Below the pieces are notes generated by a model that had not been told where the DNA came from, made no database searches, and saw only the letters and a list, made by a program, of their open reading frames with translations. From the NCBI GenBank assembly GCA_900543605.1, contig UQSK01000009.1:1-51299 (forward strand): a stretch of DNA of 51,299 bases, read 5' to 3'. A program made the translations under genes and the position numbers. Below are positions 28,374 through 37,003 of this stretch, in pieces. This DNA is from an uncultured Collinsella sp. GTDB taxonomy: Bacteria > Actinomycetota > Coriobacteriia > Coriobacteriales > Coriobacteriaceae. Positions within the stretch are counted from its first letter, which is position 1. The number at the start of each line of letters is the position of its first letter.

Positions 28374-29327
28374 ATGATTCTTTCGCTTGCCCCTATGGAG
28401 GGGATTACCGGGCATGTGTTCCGTCGCGTGCATGCGGAGTGCTTCGGTGCGCTCGATTGTTATTACACGCCGTTTTTGCCGCCGCCGCGGGTTGGCAACC
28501 GTTTTGGTGGCAAGGCGTTTAAGGAGATCGATCCTGCCAATAACCAGGGACTTAACGTGGTGCCTCAGTTGATGTCCAAGAACGTGGACGAGTTTGTGTG
28601 GGCGGCACAGGTGCTCGCCGACATGGGCTATCGCGAGGTCAATCTCAACCTGGGTTGCCCCTCGGGAACAGTTGTCGCCAAGGGCAAGGGCTCGGGTTTC
28701 TTGCGCAATCTCGACGAGCTCGAGGTGTTCTTGAACGATGTGTGCGAACGTTCGCCGTTGCCGGTGTCGGTAAAAACCAGGCTGGGGCTGGAGAGCGACG
28801 ACGAATACGAGCGCGTGCTCGATCTGTATTGCCACATGCCGCTGGCAGAGCTGATTGTGCACCCGCGCGTGCAAAAGGACCGCTATACGGGCTCGCCGCG
28901 CAAAGAGTTTTATGGCGAGACGTTGGAGCGGGCACCGTTTCCGGTGGCATACAACGGCGACATTTTTGATCTTGAGGATATGGAAGCGCTGGTGGAGGCC
29001 TATCCTGCTACGCGCCACGTGATGCTGGGACGCGGGTTGCTCGCGAACCCCGCTCTGGCTCGCATGGTCAAGGGCGGCCTTGCTGCCACGGATGCTGAGC
29101 TGCAGCGCTTCCACGACACGCTGTTTGCGGCCTATGCAGAAGAGATTGGCGGCAACGCGGTCTTTCGCATGAAGGAGTGGTGGTTCTACGCCAAATGCGC
29201 CTTCGCCGATCCCGCTACCGTTCACAAGCTCGTACGTAAGACTAAAAAGGTCGACGAATACCGCGCCGCCGTCGATCGCGTCTTTCGCGAGCAGCCACTT
29301 GCACCCATAGCCCGCTTCCACGGCTAG
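28374..29327 (+). CDS. dus: tRNA-dihydrouridine synthase
   Basis: A 317-residue FMN enzyme that reduces uridines in tRNA D-loops. The TIM-barrel motifs are clear: LAPMEGITGHVFRR at the start, VNLNLGCPSG with catalytic Cys95, VSVKTRLGLE, LIVHPRVQKDRYTG, VAYNGDIF and HVMLGRGLLANP. Length is normal. It does not sort clearly with DusA, B or C; the PMEGITG start resembles the short Dus proteins of Gram-positive bacteria. A purine-rich AGAGAAGAG lies upstream. A hairpin follows at 29335. Confidence 0.95.
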   Translation: MILSLAPMEGITGHVFRRVHAECFGALDCYYTPFLPPPRVGNRFGGKAFKEIDPANNQGLNVVPQLMSKNVDEFVWAAQVLADMGYREVNLNLGCPSGTVVAKGKGSGFLRNLDELEVFLNDVCERSPLPVSVKTRLGLESDDEYERVLDLYCHMPLAELIVHPRVQKDRYTGSPRKEFYGETLERAPFPVAYNGDIFDLEDMEALVEAYPATRHVMLGRGLLANPALARMVKGGLAATDAELQRFHDTLFAAYAEEIGGNAVFRMKEWWFYAKCAFADPATVHKLVRKTKKVDEYRAAVDRVFREQPLAPIARFHG

Positions 29328-29334
29328 TTGGTCG

Positions 29335-29378
29335 TTGGGGACGTTCTTTAACGACTAGTCATTTAAGAACGTCCCCAA
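29335..29378. terminator. Hairpin after dus
   Basis: TTGGGGACGTTCTT and AAGAACGTCCCCAA pair perfectly around a 16-base loop, between dus and the convergent glutaredoxin gene. It could act for both. There is no T tract. It resembles the hairpin at 7389. Confidence 0.65.
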
Positions 29379-29391
29379 TGGCTGTGTTGCA

Positions 29392-29637
29392 CTAGAGCAG
29401 GTTCTCCTGTGCCCACGCGATGATGTCGTTCGATTCGTAGAGTGGTTTGCCGTCGATGAACAGGCAGGGAACCTGGCGTTTTCCGCCGACGGCGATGAGC
29501 GTCTGCTCGGCATCGGGGTCGGTCGAGATGTTGCGCTCAGGGATGGTCACGCCGTTATCGGCCAAAAAGTGCTTGACCTTTATGCAATACGGGCAGCCGG
29601 TCATAACGTACAGCTCGAGCTCATGATCAGTAGCCAT
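29392..29637 (-). CDS. Glutaredoxin
   Basis: An 81-residue glutaredoxin/NrdH-type protein with active site CPYC at 15-18, the cis-Pro segment RQVPCLFIDG and the end SNDIIAWAQENL. ATG 29637 has GGAG upstream; the frame is open for 13 more codons without a ribosome site. The GGKRQVPCLF stretch is typical of small bacterial glutaredoxins. It lies 51 bases after the XRE/TipAS gene on the same strand, so the two may share a transcript. Confidence 0.93.
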   Translation of the reverse strand: MATDHELELYVMTGCPYCIKVKHFLADNGVTIPERNISTDPDAEQTLIAVGGKRQVPCLFIDGKPLYESNDIIAWAQENLL

Positions 29638-29688
29638 AGGTCTCCAATCGGTTGAGGTTTTGATTGAAATACCCAAAGCCGCCGCGGT

Positions 29689-30516
29689 CTATGCGCGCGT
29701 CAACGACGACTCGATGGCCTGTACCAGAAACGCCGTGGCTCCGGTGCCGCAGGGCTTGTCGTAGTAGTCGATAAAGCGCTGATCGGCAAGATAGCCGTGG
29801 GCGAGGCCCAGGTGTGCTTCGTCCTGGGGTTCGCGTCCCCAGTTGAGACCAATCCAACGACGATGCATCGCGACAAGCTTGCGAGCCTCGTTTCCGTCCG
29901 CATCGCCGTCACTCATGGCAATCGAGAGCTGACCCAGAATAGCGCGTTCAAGTTCCTTCATGTCGTTCCATGTCTGAGGATCCATGTCCAGTAACGTTTC
30001 GTTTGCTGCATCGATAGCCTCATTGCCATAGCGCGCCCGCGCTTCGGCGCCGTAGCGCTCCTCGTTTTCCTGTACGGTGCGCCAGCGCTCCAGTTGTGGC
30101 AGCACGGCTCCCATGAGTGAGACGGCTTCGTCGAGCGACATGCCGGTGTTTTGCGCCAGCCGCGGGGCACAATCTTCAATCATCGCCTCCATGGTGGTGT
30201 CGTAGGTGTACTTGCCGTGGTCGTAGCACCACTTGCAGTAATGGTTGGTCGTGGCGCCCGTGGCGTCGGTGCCGCAGTCGTCGGGCGTGAGTATCATACC
30301 GCAGCTCTGGCAATAATGCTCGGGCATTTCGAGCAGGTGGGGCAGCGGCTCGCCGGTCACGGCGGCAATGAGTTTCATCATGTCGATGCCCGGTGTGACC
30401 TCGCCGCGTTCCCAACGGCTGACGGCTTGGCGTGTGACGAAGAGCTTGGTGGCGAGCTGCTCCTGGGTAAGGTGATGGGCGCGACGGACAGCAATGAGCT
30501 TTTCTGCAAAGGCCAT
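29689..30516 (-). CDS. XRE regulator with zinc-ribbon and TipAS-like domain
   Basis: A 275-residue protein of three parts. Residues 5-60 are an XRE helix-turn-helix (LTQEQLATKLFVTRQAVSRW). Residues 67-110 hold a zinc ribbon of the PF12674 type with cysteines in HYCQSCGM and HYCKWCYDHGKYTY. The rest (about 115-270) matches the TipAS antibiotic-binding fold: RYGNEAIDAANETLLDMDPQ, then LVAMHRRWIGLNWGREPQD and LADQRFIDYYD. TipAS domains bind thiopeptides and related macrocycles. The combination suggests a ligand-sensing regulator. ATG 30516 has GGAG at suitable distance. A glutaredoxin gene follows. Confidence 0.85.
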   Translation of the reverse strand: MAFAEKLIAVRRAHHLTQEQLATKLFVTRQAVSRWERGEVTPGIDMMKLIAAVTGEPLPHLLEMPEHYCQSCGMILTPDDCGTDATGATTNHYCKWCYDHGKYTYDTTMEAMIEDCAPRLAQNTGMSLDEAVSLMGAVLPQLERWRTVQENEERYGAEARARYGNEAIDAANETLLDMDPQTWNDMKELERAILGQLSIAMSDGDADGNEARKLVAMHRRWIGLNWGREPQDEAHLGLAHGYLADQRFIDYYDKPCGTGATAFLVQAIESSLTRA

Positions 30517-30657
30517 AGCGGCTCCTTTCTGCTGGTTGATGGCTTAAGCATACGCGGCAGCAGGTGCCCTTCCAAGCAACCGTTGGTTGCACGACGGGGA
30601 ACCGCGGCGAAGAATTGCGCGCAACGCCCCACACCTCCATGCCGTACAATGACCGGC

Positions 30658-31395
30658 ATGGAACCTATCGCACACATACATACCGACCTGCCGCAGAAGT
30701 TTGGCATTCCGCGCAACAGCTTTTTGGCGCCTCATCTGCAGGGACACATCGTCTTTGAGCCGGAATTTGCCTCCAATGCAGCGGTTGAGGGCCTGGACTC
30801 CTTCTCTCACCTATGGCTGTTGTGGCGCTTCGAAAACGGAACGCCCGGCGGCACGGCAAACGACATAGCTGCCGATGCCAAGTCGCAGGACAGGTCTGGC
30901 ACCAACGTCAAGTGGTCGAAGACCGCGCGCCCGCCGCGTCTGGGCGGAGCCGAGCGCGTGGGTGTCTTTGCCACGCGCAGTCCGTTTCGCCCTAATCCCA
31001 TCGGGCTCACCTGCGTTAAGCTCGACCGCGTGGAGCTTACCGACGACGGCCCCATCATCCATGTGCTGGGGGCCGACCTGCGCGACGGCACGCCCATCTA
31101 CGATATCAAGCCCTACATCCCGTTTGCCGACTGCCACCCGGATGCGACCGGCGGCTGGATTGAGGGTGCTCCGTGGCAAGAGCTCGATGTTGAGTTCCCG
31201 CAAGTGCTGCAGGATATGGTCCCGCCCGCAAAGCTCCCCGGTTTGGTTGAGGTTCTTCGCCAAGATCCGCGCCGCGCGGGCAGCAAGCACGAGCCAAACC
31301 GCGTTTACCACTTAGCTTATGCTGGGCTCGACATATCTTTTACGGTCGATAAAACCCAGCTAACCGTAGTCGCCGTCAACGACGCGCAAGACTAA
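30658..31395 (+). CDS. trmO: tRNA methyltransferase TrmO (TsaA family)
   Basis: A 245-residue protein of the TsaA/TrmO family, which methylates N6-threonylcarbamoyladenosine at position 37 of tRNA-Thr. Visible motifs are GIPRNSFLAPHLQGHIVFEP, EGLDSFSHLWLLWRF, GVFATRSPFRPNPIGLT and LDGTPIYDIKPY (here LRDGTPIYDIKPYIPFAD). The C-terminal half (about 165-245) is the extra domain seen in the longer bacterial forms. Either ATG 30649 or 30658 could start it; I use 30658 since the conserved EPIAHIHTD begins there. Confidence 0.92.
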   Translation: MEPIAHIHTDLPQKFGIPRNSFLAPHLQGHIVFEPEFASNAAVEGLDSFSHLWLLWRFENGTPGGTANDIAADAKSQDRSGTNVKWSKTARPPRLGGAERVGVFATRSPFRPNPIGLTCVKLDRVELTDDGPIIHVLGADLRDGTPIYDIKPYIPFADCHPDATGGWIEGAPWQELDVEFPQVLQDMVPPAKLPGLVEVLRQDPRRAGSKHEPNRVYHLAYAGLDISFTVDKTQLTVVAVNDAQD

Positions 31396-31507
31396 CCAGC
31401 CATTCGTCTGAACCCGTCAAATTAAGCGCCAAACCCCATGTCAAAATCGCCCATACTGGTGGACAATAACGCCTACCAAAATAGTCCGCTTTGCATGGGA
31501 GCTCAGC

Positions 31508-32722
31508 ATGAAATACGACTTTAGCTCGCTTATCGACCGCCACGGCATGGACTCCATCGCCGTTGACTCTTGGGGTGAGATCCCCGGTATGGCTCCGAAC
31601 GCACCCGACGAGGGCTTCGACCGCATTCCCATGTGGGTGGCCGACATGAATTTTGCCACGGTGCCCACGGTCCAGGAGCACATCATTCAGCGCGCTCAGC
31701 ATCCCATGTTTGGCTACTTTGATCCGCGCCCCGAGTACTTCGACTGCATCATCGAATGGCAGAGCCGTCGCAACGGCGTCGAGGGCTTGGCGCCGGAGCA
31801 TATCGGCTACGAAAACGGCGTGCTGGGCGGTGTCGTGTCGACGCTGCGCGCGTACGTCCAGCCAGGCGATGCGGTACTGGTCCACAGCCCTACCTACATC
31901 GGCTTTACCAAGTCCATTGAGGCCGCGGGCTATCGCATTGTCCACAGCCCGCTTAAGCTCGACGACCAGGGCGTGTGGCGCATGGACTTTGAGGACATGG
32001 AGCACAAGCTCGCCCAAAACCACATTCATGCTGCGGTGTTCTGCTCGCCGCACAATCCCTGCGGCCGCGTGTGGGAGCGTGACGAGATCGAGCGCGCCAT
32101 GGACATCTATCGGCAGCACGATTGCGTGGTGATCTCGGACGAGATTTGGTCCGATATCATCCTGCCGGGGCACAAGCACATCCCGACGCAGTCGGTGAGC
32201 GAGGATGCCCGCATGCGCACGGTTGCCCTCTATGCGCCCAGCAAGACGTTCAACCTGGCAGGCCTGGTCGGCAGCTACCACATCATCTACAACGAGACAC
32301 TGCGCGACCGCGTGTGCGCCGTGTCCGACAAGACTCACTACAACGAGATGAACGTCCTCTCCATGCATGCGCTTATCGGTGCCTACCAGCCGCAGGGCTA
32401 CGAGTGGGTGGACGAGCTCAACCAGGTGCTTGCCGGTAACATCGAGTACTTCTGCGATTACGTGGAGGAGCATTTTGAGGGCGTGTCCTATTCGCGTCCG
32501 CAGGGCACGTACATGGTGTTTCTGGACTGCACCGAGTGGTGCCGCGAGCATGGCCGCGATATTCAGTGGCTGCTCGACGAGGGGGCGCGCGTAGGCGTGG
32601 GATATCAGGACGGCCGCCCGTTCCACGGGCCCTGCCACATTCGCGTGAATCTGGCGCTGCCGCTTTCGCGCGTAAGGGAGGCGTGCGACCGCCTGGACCG
32701 CTACGTTTTTAATGCACGGTAA
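31508..32722 (+). CDS. MalY/PatB-type cystathionine beta-lyase/aminotransferase
   Basis: A 404-residue PLP enzyme, class I/II aminotransferase fold. PLP Lys246 is in APSKTFNLAGL; other markers are PMWVADMNFATVP, FCSPHNPCGRVW and VISDEIWSDI. These match the MalY/PatB group, which cleaves cystathionine or cysteine conjugates to homocysteine or thiols, ammonia and pyruvate. The MWVADMDF-like start is diagnostic; here it reads ADMNF. GGGAG lies upstream of ATG 31508. The gene stands alone and is followed by a hairpin. Confidence 0.93.
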   Translation: MKYDFSSLIDRHGMDSIAVDSWGEIPGMAPNAPDEGFDRIPMWVADMNFATVPTVQEHIIQRAQHPMFGYFDPRPEYFDCIIEWQSRRNGVEGLAPEHIGYENGVLGGVVSTLRAYVQPGDAVLVHSPTYIGFTKSIEAAGYRIVHSPLKLDDQGVWRMDFEDMEHKLAQNHIHAAVFCSPHNPCGRVWERDEIERAMDIYRQHDCVVISDEIWSDIILPGHKHIPTQSVSEDARMRTVALYAPSKTFNLAGLVGSYHIIYNETLRDRVCAVSDKTHYNEMNVLSMHALIGAYQPQGYEWVDELNQVLAGNIEYFCDYVEEHFEGVSYSRPQGTYMVFLDCTEWCREHGRDIQWLLDEGARVGVGYQDGRPFHGPCHIRVNLALPLSRVREACDRLDRYVFNAR

Positions 32723-32732
32723 GCGTGCGCTG

Positions 32733-32774
32733 CATGCGGGGTCTTCTGCCAAGTCGGCCGGAAGGCCCCGCATG
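32733..32774 (+). terminator. Hairpin after the MalY/PatB gene
   Basis: CATGCGGGG and CCCCGCATG pair around a 24-base middle that contains further pairing (TCTTC with GAAG, GCC with GGC). It lies ten bases after the stop. No T tract follows, so termination is uncertain. Confidence 0.6.
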
Positions 32775-32866
32775 GTAAAACGTCTGTAACCATTGGACGC
32801 TCGAGTGGTTTCGTTTGCTATTATCTTTAACCATTTCAGTCTGTAAACAGGATCTTCTGGAGCTCG

Positions 32867-33736
32867 ATGAAAAGACCTCGCCGCTCGGTGTCCATATCGT
32901 TGTTTGTCGCGCTTGCGGTAGCGTGTGCCTTTGTCGTAGCGATAGCCGGCTGTTCCGGGTCGAATGACAGAGCCTCGACGTCTGCATTAGAAGGTCTGGA
33001 CGCCTCGCAGGCCAAAGACGACGACCTCAAGACGCTCAATGTCGGCAGCGACCTCTATCCACCGTTTGTGTATACCGATGAGTACGGCGATATCGTTGGC
33101 CTGGATGTCGAGATACTAACCGAGGCTTTGGCCCACATTGGTTACAAGCCAAAGTACCAGCTGATCGATTGGGAAAAGAAGAAAGAGCTGCTGGCGAGCG
33201 GCGAGCTCGATTGTGTCATGGGCAGCTTTAGCATGACGGGTCGCGAAAACGAGTATCGTTGGGCCGGCCCGTACCTTGCGAGCCGCCAGGTGGTCGCGGT
33301 CGATCCCCAGAGCGATATCTACACGCTTGCCGATCTTGAGGATAAGGTCGTGGCCGTTCAGTCCACCACCAAGCCCGAGGGCATTTTGCTCAATCGTACA
33401 AATGAAAACGTTCCGCAGATCAAAGAGCTCTACTGCTTTTCGGACCGCTCGTACCTGAACCCGGCGCTCGTCGAGGGTCTGGTCGACGCCATCGCCGCGC
33501 ATGAGTCCTCGCTGCTCACCTACGAAAAAGACTATGGTGTGACGTATCGCATTTTGGATGAGCCGCTGCTAGAGGTCGGTTTGGGCACCGCTTTTGATAT
33601 CAACGATACGCGCGGCATCGACGTTAAGCTCGCCCGTGCCTACCAAGAAATGCTTGCCGATGGCACCATGGAACGTCTGGTGTCAAAGTACTTTGATGAC
33701 CCTTCGCCATTTTTGAATATGGAGGGCCTGTCATGA
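32867..33736 (+). CDS. Family-3 substrate-binding lipoprotein
   Basis: A 289-residue lipoprotein with lipobox IAGC (Cys about 29) and an amino-acid-type periplasmic-binding fold: LNVGSDLYPPFVYTDEYGDI, GLDVEILTEAL, LDCVMGSFSMTGREN. There is no ABC permease or ATPase beside it. Instead its stop overlaps the start of a hybrid kinase by four bases (ATGA), so it probably serves as the detached ligand sensor of that kinase. In the paralogous system at 7524 two such domains are part of the kinase itself. Confidence 0.92.
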   Translation: MKRPRRSVSISLFVALAVACAFVVAIAGCSGSNDRASTSALEGLDASQAKDDDLKTLNVGSDLYPPFVYTDEYGDIVGLDVEILTEALAHIGYKPKYQLIDWEKKKELLASGELDCVMGSFSMTGRENEYRWAGPYLASRQVVAVDPQSDIYTLADLEDKVVAVQSTTKPEGILLNRTNENVPQIKELYCFSDRSYLNPALVEGLVDAIAAHESSLLTYEKDYGVTYRILDEPLLEVGLGTAFDINDTRGIDVKLARAYQEMLADGTMERLVSKYFDDPSPFLNMEGLS

Positions 33737-35925
33737 TCGATGCGCCCGACCACGCCGCTCAGGAGCGGGGCAATCGTTCGACAGGGGCATGGCTCCTTGT
33801 CGCTTTGCTGGGGATAGCGCTCTCGGTTGTTGCCGGCATGATGAGCTACGGTTACACGACAGCTCAGGCCGAGCAGCGCTTTGCCGACGTTGTCGATTAC
33901 GTGGCGACGCAGAGCCTTTCCTACGACGCGTTCAACAGCGCCTATGCGACCAAAAACCTGATTCGCGTTATGGAGATTGCCGGAGAGGCTGCTCGCGATA
34001 TGGAGCGCGACGGTTCGGTGGATAACGCCATGCTGGAGCAATACGCCGACCAGTTCAACGTGAGCGCGCTGATTGTGACGGATGCATCGGGCAATTTGGT
34101 GTCCGAGTCCTCGACGGGCGATGTGGGCTACGGGTCGCTCGCTACGTATCTCAAGGAAGCGCCCGTGCTGGAGGTGGCAACTCATCCGCTTAAGTCCTAT
34201 ACCGCCCGCATTACGCTTTCGGATGATTCGGTTGCAGACATTGGTTGCGTGACCCGGCGGGATGGCGAGGGTATCGTTATCGCGGTAAGGCATCAGAGCG
34301 CGAAGGCGGTTGCAAGCAATACGCTCAAACTGCAGAGTTTGCTCGAAGGCTATGAAACCATCGATAGCGGCAATATCGTGATTGAAAGCGACGGCAAGGT
34401 CGTTGCGACCAATGCCGTTGAACCCACCGTATTGGGCGTGTTCGATCTGCCTGCGACGGATGTCTTCATTGTCGACGGTATTAAGGATCGATGCCTGGCT
34501 GGTAAGGTCAGATTGGTTAACGCCGACGGCGAGTGGTATTTGGGCACATTTGGAAAAGCGCACAAATTCTATGTGTATACCTATGCCTCGGCGCAGCGCT
34601 ACTTTGAGGTCGCCGCGGCTGTTGCCGCCGGCGTGCTGGTGCTCTACGGCGGTGTTATAGCCGTTGTTGTGACGGTGCGTCGCCGCGCTGATCGTCGACG
34701 TTTGACGGACTTGCTGCAGCAGGAGCGCGACTATGGCGACAAGCTGGCAAAGGCGGCGCGTGAGGCCTCGTCTGCCAACTCGGCAAAGACAGAGTTTCTG
34801 CGTCGCATGAGCCACGATCTGCGCACGCCCATCAACGGCATTCGCGGCATGGTCGAGGTTGGCGATGCCAATGCGGACGATTTGCAAAAGCAGACCGAGT
34901 GCCGCTCAAAGATCTGGACGGCGTCGGGACTGCTGCTCGACCTTGCCAACGAGGCCCTGGATATGAGTCGCCTGGAGAGCGGGCAGATTGACTTGGAACT
35001 CGTGCCCGCAAATTTGGTGGCCCTCAATCGCGAGGTGTGCGATATTCTGGAGCGCCAGGCCGAGGAGCGTCTGGTCACAATTATCTGCGACCAACAGACG
35101 CTTAATCATCCCTATGCTCGGGTGAGCGTGACGCACCTCAAGCGCTTGTTGCTCAATATTGCCGGCAATGCCGTCAAGTACAACCGCCAGGGCGGCTATG
35201 TTCGCCTGGTGTGCCGCGAGGTGGAGCCAGCGGATGGCGTCCCCGTCTATGAATACACGATCGCCGATAACGGTATTGGCATGAGCGAGGAGTTCCAACA
35301 GCACCTCTACGAGCCGTTTTGCCGCGAGGAGCAACAGGTGGAAGGCGCCTCATCGGGGACTGGCCTGGGCGCGCCTATCGCAAAACAGTTGGTCGAGCTT
35401 ATGGGCGGAACCATGAGCTTTACGAGCGTCTTGGGGCAGGGGACGACGTTTACCATCCGTCTGCCGTTCGAGAAATGCAAACGCTCCGAGATTCCTCAGG
35501 CAGTTCGCGCGGATGCGGGCGATGGCGATGCGCTCCAGGGCTTGCGCGTTTTGCTCGTAGAGGATAACGATCTGAATGCCGAGATCGCGCAGTTTACGCT
35601 CGGCCGTGCCGGTGCCGTTGTGACGCATGCTAAGGATGGCGAGTCTGCCGTTGAGGCGTTTGCCGCGAGCGCACCGCACGAGTACGACGTGGTGTTGATG
35701 GACATCATGATGCCTGGCATCGATGGCCTTGAGGCCACGCGTCAGATTCGAGCGCTCGATCGCGAGGATGCCGCGACCACGCCGATTATCGCCGTGAGCG
35801 CCAACGCCTTTGCCGACGACCGCAGGCTTTCGCGCGAGGCGGGCATGGACGCGCACCTGAGCAAGCCTGTGAGCTCGCAAGAGCTCGTCGAGGCGCTAGC
35901 GCACATTGCCGCCGACGCTTCATAA
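33733..35925 (+). CDS. Hybrid sensor kinase with C-terminal receiver
   Basis: A 730-residue membrane kinase. Helix 1 (about 18-40), an extracytoplasmic sensor of about 245 residues, helix 2 (about 290-315), HisKA motif MSHDLRTPING with His361, HATPase (NAVKYNRQGG, DNGIGMS, SGTGLGAPIA), then a complete receiver (about 605-726) with LLVEDNDLNAE, phospho-acceptor Asp657 in VVLMDIMMPG and SKPVSSQEL. This is the intact counterpart of the broken kinase at 7524, and gives the expected spacing of receiver motifs. No DNA-binding output follows, so it likely passes phosphate to a separate protein. Confidence 0.95.
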   Translation: MIDAPDHAAQERGNRSTGAWLLVALLGIALSVVAGMMSYGYTTAQAEQRFADVVDYVATQSLSYDAFNSAYATKNLIRVMEIAGEAARDMERDGSVDNAMLEQYADQFNVSALIVTDASGNLVSESSTGDVGYGSLATYLKEAPVLEVATHPLKSYTARITLSDDSVADIGCVTRRDGEGIVIAVRHQSAKAVASNTLKLQSLLEGYETIDSGNIVIESDGKVVATNAVEPTVLGVFDLPATDVFIVDGIKDRCLAGKVRLVNADGEWYLGTFGKAHKFYVYTYASAQRYFEVAAAVAAGVLVLYGGVIAVVVTVRRRADRRRLTDLLQQERDYGDKLAKAAREASSANSAKTEFLRRMSHDLRTPINGIRGMVEVGDANADDLQKQTECRSKIWTASGLLLDLANEALDMSRLESGQIDLELVPANLVALNREVCDILERQAEERLVTIICDQQTLNHPYARVSVTHLKRLLLNIAGNAVKYNRQGGYVRLVCREVEPADGVPVYEYTIADNGIGMSEEFQQHLYEPFCREEQQVEGASSGTGLGAPIAKQLVELMGGTMSFTSVLGQGTTFTIRLPFEKCKRSEIPQAVRADAGDGDALQGLRVLLVEDNDLNAEIAQFTLGRAGAVVTHAKDGESAVEAFAASAPHEYDVVLMDIMMPGIDGLEATRQIRALDREDAATTPIIAVSANAFADDRRLSREAGMDAHLSKPVSSQELVEALAHIAADAS

Positions 35926-35929
35926 GCAT

Positions 35930-35965
35930 ATGGCCCGGTTCCAAGGTGGGTTGGAACCGGGCCAT
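35930..35965. terminator. Bidirectional terminator-type hairpin
   Basis: ATGGCCCGGTTCCAA and TTGGAACCGGGCCAT pair perfectly (15 bp) around GGTGGG, between the kinase and the convergent PNPOx-like gene. Confidence 0.82.
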
Positions 35966-35995
35966 ATTGCCATTTGTGACGCCTGTTCTTGAGGC

Positions 35996-36475
35996 TTACT
36001 TTTCTTGAATCTGCTTACCGCAAAGATGCTCAATCGAAATCTCGTAGAGCTGGACACCCTTAATGTCCTTGGCGATTTCCTCTTCGACTTCTTCGGCAGA
36101 AGGGTAGTACTTAAGCGCGAGCTGGCGAACTTTATCCTCGATAAACGCGGGGGTGTCATTCGCCAGGCGACAACGGCCAAAGACTACGGTACTCATAACG
36201 TAGGGAGCCCAGTCACCGTCCTTGTACCACTCGTTGCCGTAAACGGTAAAGCAGACCTTGTCATCGCGCTTGAGTGCGTCGACCTTGTGGCCAGCCTTGG
36301 CGCCATGGAAATAAATCTTGTCGTGCTCGGCGTCAAAGAAGTAGTTGACGGGAATGGCGTACGGGTAGCCATCGTCGCCGTTGACGGCAAAGACGCCGCG
36401 CTTGCAGGTGGCGAGCAGTTCGCGCGCTTCCTCGTCGGTGATGGCGCGTTTCTTTCGACGTAAGGGCCTAAACAT
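35996..36475 (-). CDS. Pyridoxamine 5'-phosphate oxidase-like flavoprotein (NimA-type)
   Basis: A 159-residue split-barrel flavin-binding protein. Start: AITDEEARELLATCKRGVFA, then VNGDDGYPYAIPVNYFFD, IYFHGAKAGHKVDALKRDDK and VCFTVYGNEWYKDG. This pattern fits the PNPOx-like/NimA group, some of which reduce nitro compounds. The HGAKAGHK segment would contact the flavin phosphate. ATG 36475 is preceded by AAGGA. The substrate is not deducible. It lies 41 bases upstream of the receiver-end of the XRE hybrid, which is on the same strand and reads into it. Confidence 0.92.
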   Translation of the reverse strand: MFRPLRRKKRAITDEEARELLATCKRGVFAVNGDDGYPYAIPVNYFFDAEHDKIYFHGAKAGHKVDALKRDDKVCFTVYGNEWYKDGDWAPYVMSTVVFGRCRLANDTPAFIEDKVRQLALKYYPSAEEVEEEIAKDIKGVQLYEISIEHLCGKQIQEK

Positions 36476-36516
36476 CGTTGGCTTCCTTTCTGGTCGTGCG
36501 TGGTTGCTGCAAAAAA

Positions 36517-36915
36517 CTATAGCGAAACGGATCCGTTTTTCTTGATGCGGGCGAGTATGTTTTTGAGCTTGTTAAAGTCGAGCGGTTTGGACAGATGGGC
36601 GTTCATGCCGGCATCGTGTGCCGCCTTGGCGTCCTCGGCAAAGGCATTGGCGGTGAGCGCGATGATGGGGATATCGGCTGCATCGACCTTCTCGCTCAGA
36701 CGAATCGTGCGGGTTGCCTCATAGCCGTCCATGCCCGGCATCATAATGTCCATCAGGATCGCATCGAAGCTGCCGGCGGGATGCGACAGGTACAGATCGA
36801 CGACTTCGTTGCCGTTGGCGGCGCGGGTGACGCCCACGGCCTCGGCCAAGTCAGCTTGCGAAAGGCCAACCGCCGCGCGCGCCGCCTTCATGCGTAGGTT
36901 CTTTTTGCCCGGCAT
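36517..36915 (-). CDS. Chimera: XRE N-terminus fused to receiver C-terminus
   Basis: A 132-residue chimera. Residues 1-31 (MPGKKNLRMKAARAAVGLSQ, then ADLAEAVGVTR) are the first half of a short XRE regulator; the recognition helix is missing. From residue 32 the sequence is a receiver domain without its first strand and acidic pair: AANGNEVVDLYLS, phospho-acceptor Asp56 in AILMDIMMPGMDG, ALTANAFAEDAKAAHDAG, and SKPLDFNKLKNIL. It matches in register the part missing from the kinase at 7524. AAAGGA lies upstream of ATG 36915, and a near-consensus promoter precedes it, so it is probably transcribed. It should be inactive both as a DNA-binding protein and as a receiver. Confidence 0.85.
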   Translation of the reverse strand: MPGKKNLRMKAARAAVGLSQADLAEAVGVTRAANGNEVVDLYLSHPAGSFDAILMDIMMPGMDGYEATRTIRLSEKVDAADIPIIALTANAFAEDAKAAHDAGMNAHLSKPLDFNKLKNILARIKKNGSVSL

Positions 36916-36936
36916 GGAGTTCCTTTCGTAATAATG

Positions 36937-37003
36937 GACAGATATCCGTTGCAACATGACAGAAATATATTGCATTCATCAGAAGATGTCAACTATATCT
37001 GTC
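36937..37003 (-). promoter_or_regulatory. Promoter and twin operator of the XRE gene
   Basis: On the minus strand TTGACA (36992-36987) and TATATT (36969-36964) are 17 bases apart, nearly consensus. The inverted repeat GACAGATAT (36937-36945) and ATATCTGTC (36995-37003) brackets this promoter, and a further GACAGAAATATAT lies between. This suggests binding by the XRE protein itself. Confidence 0.78.
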
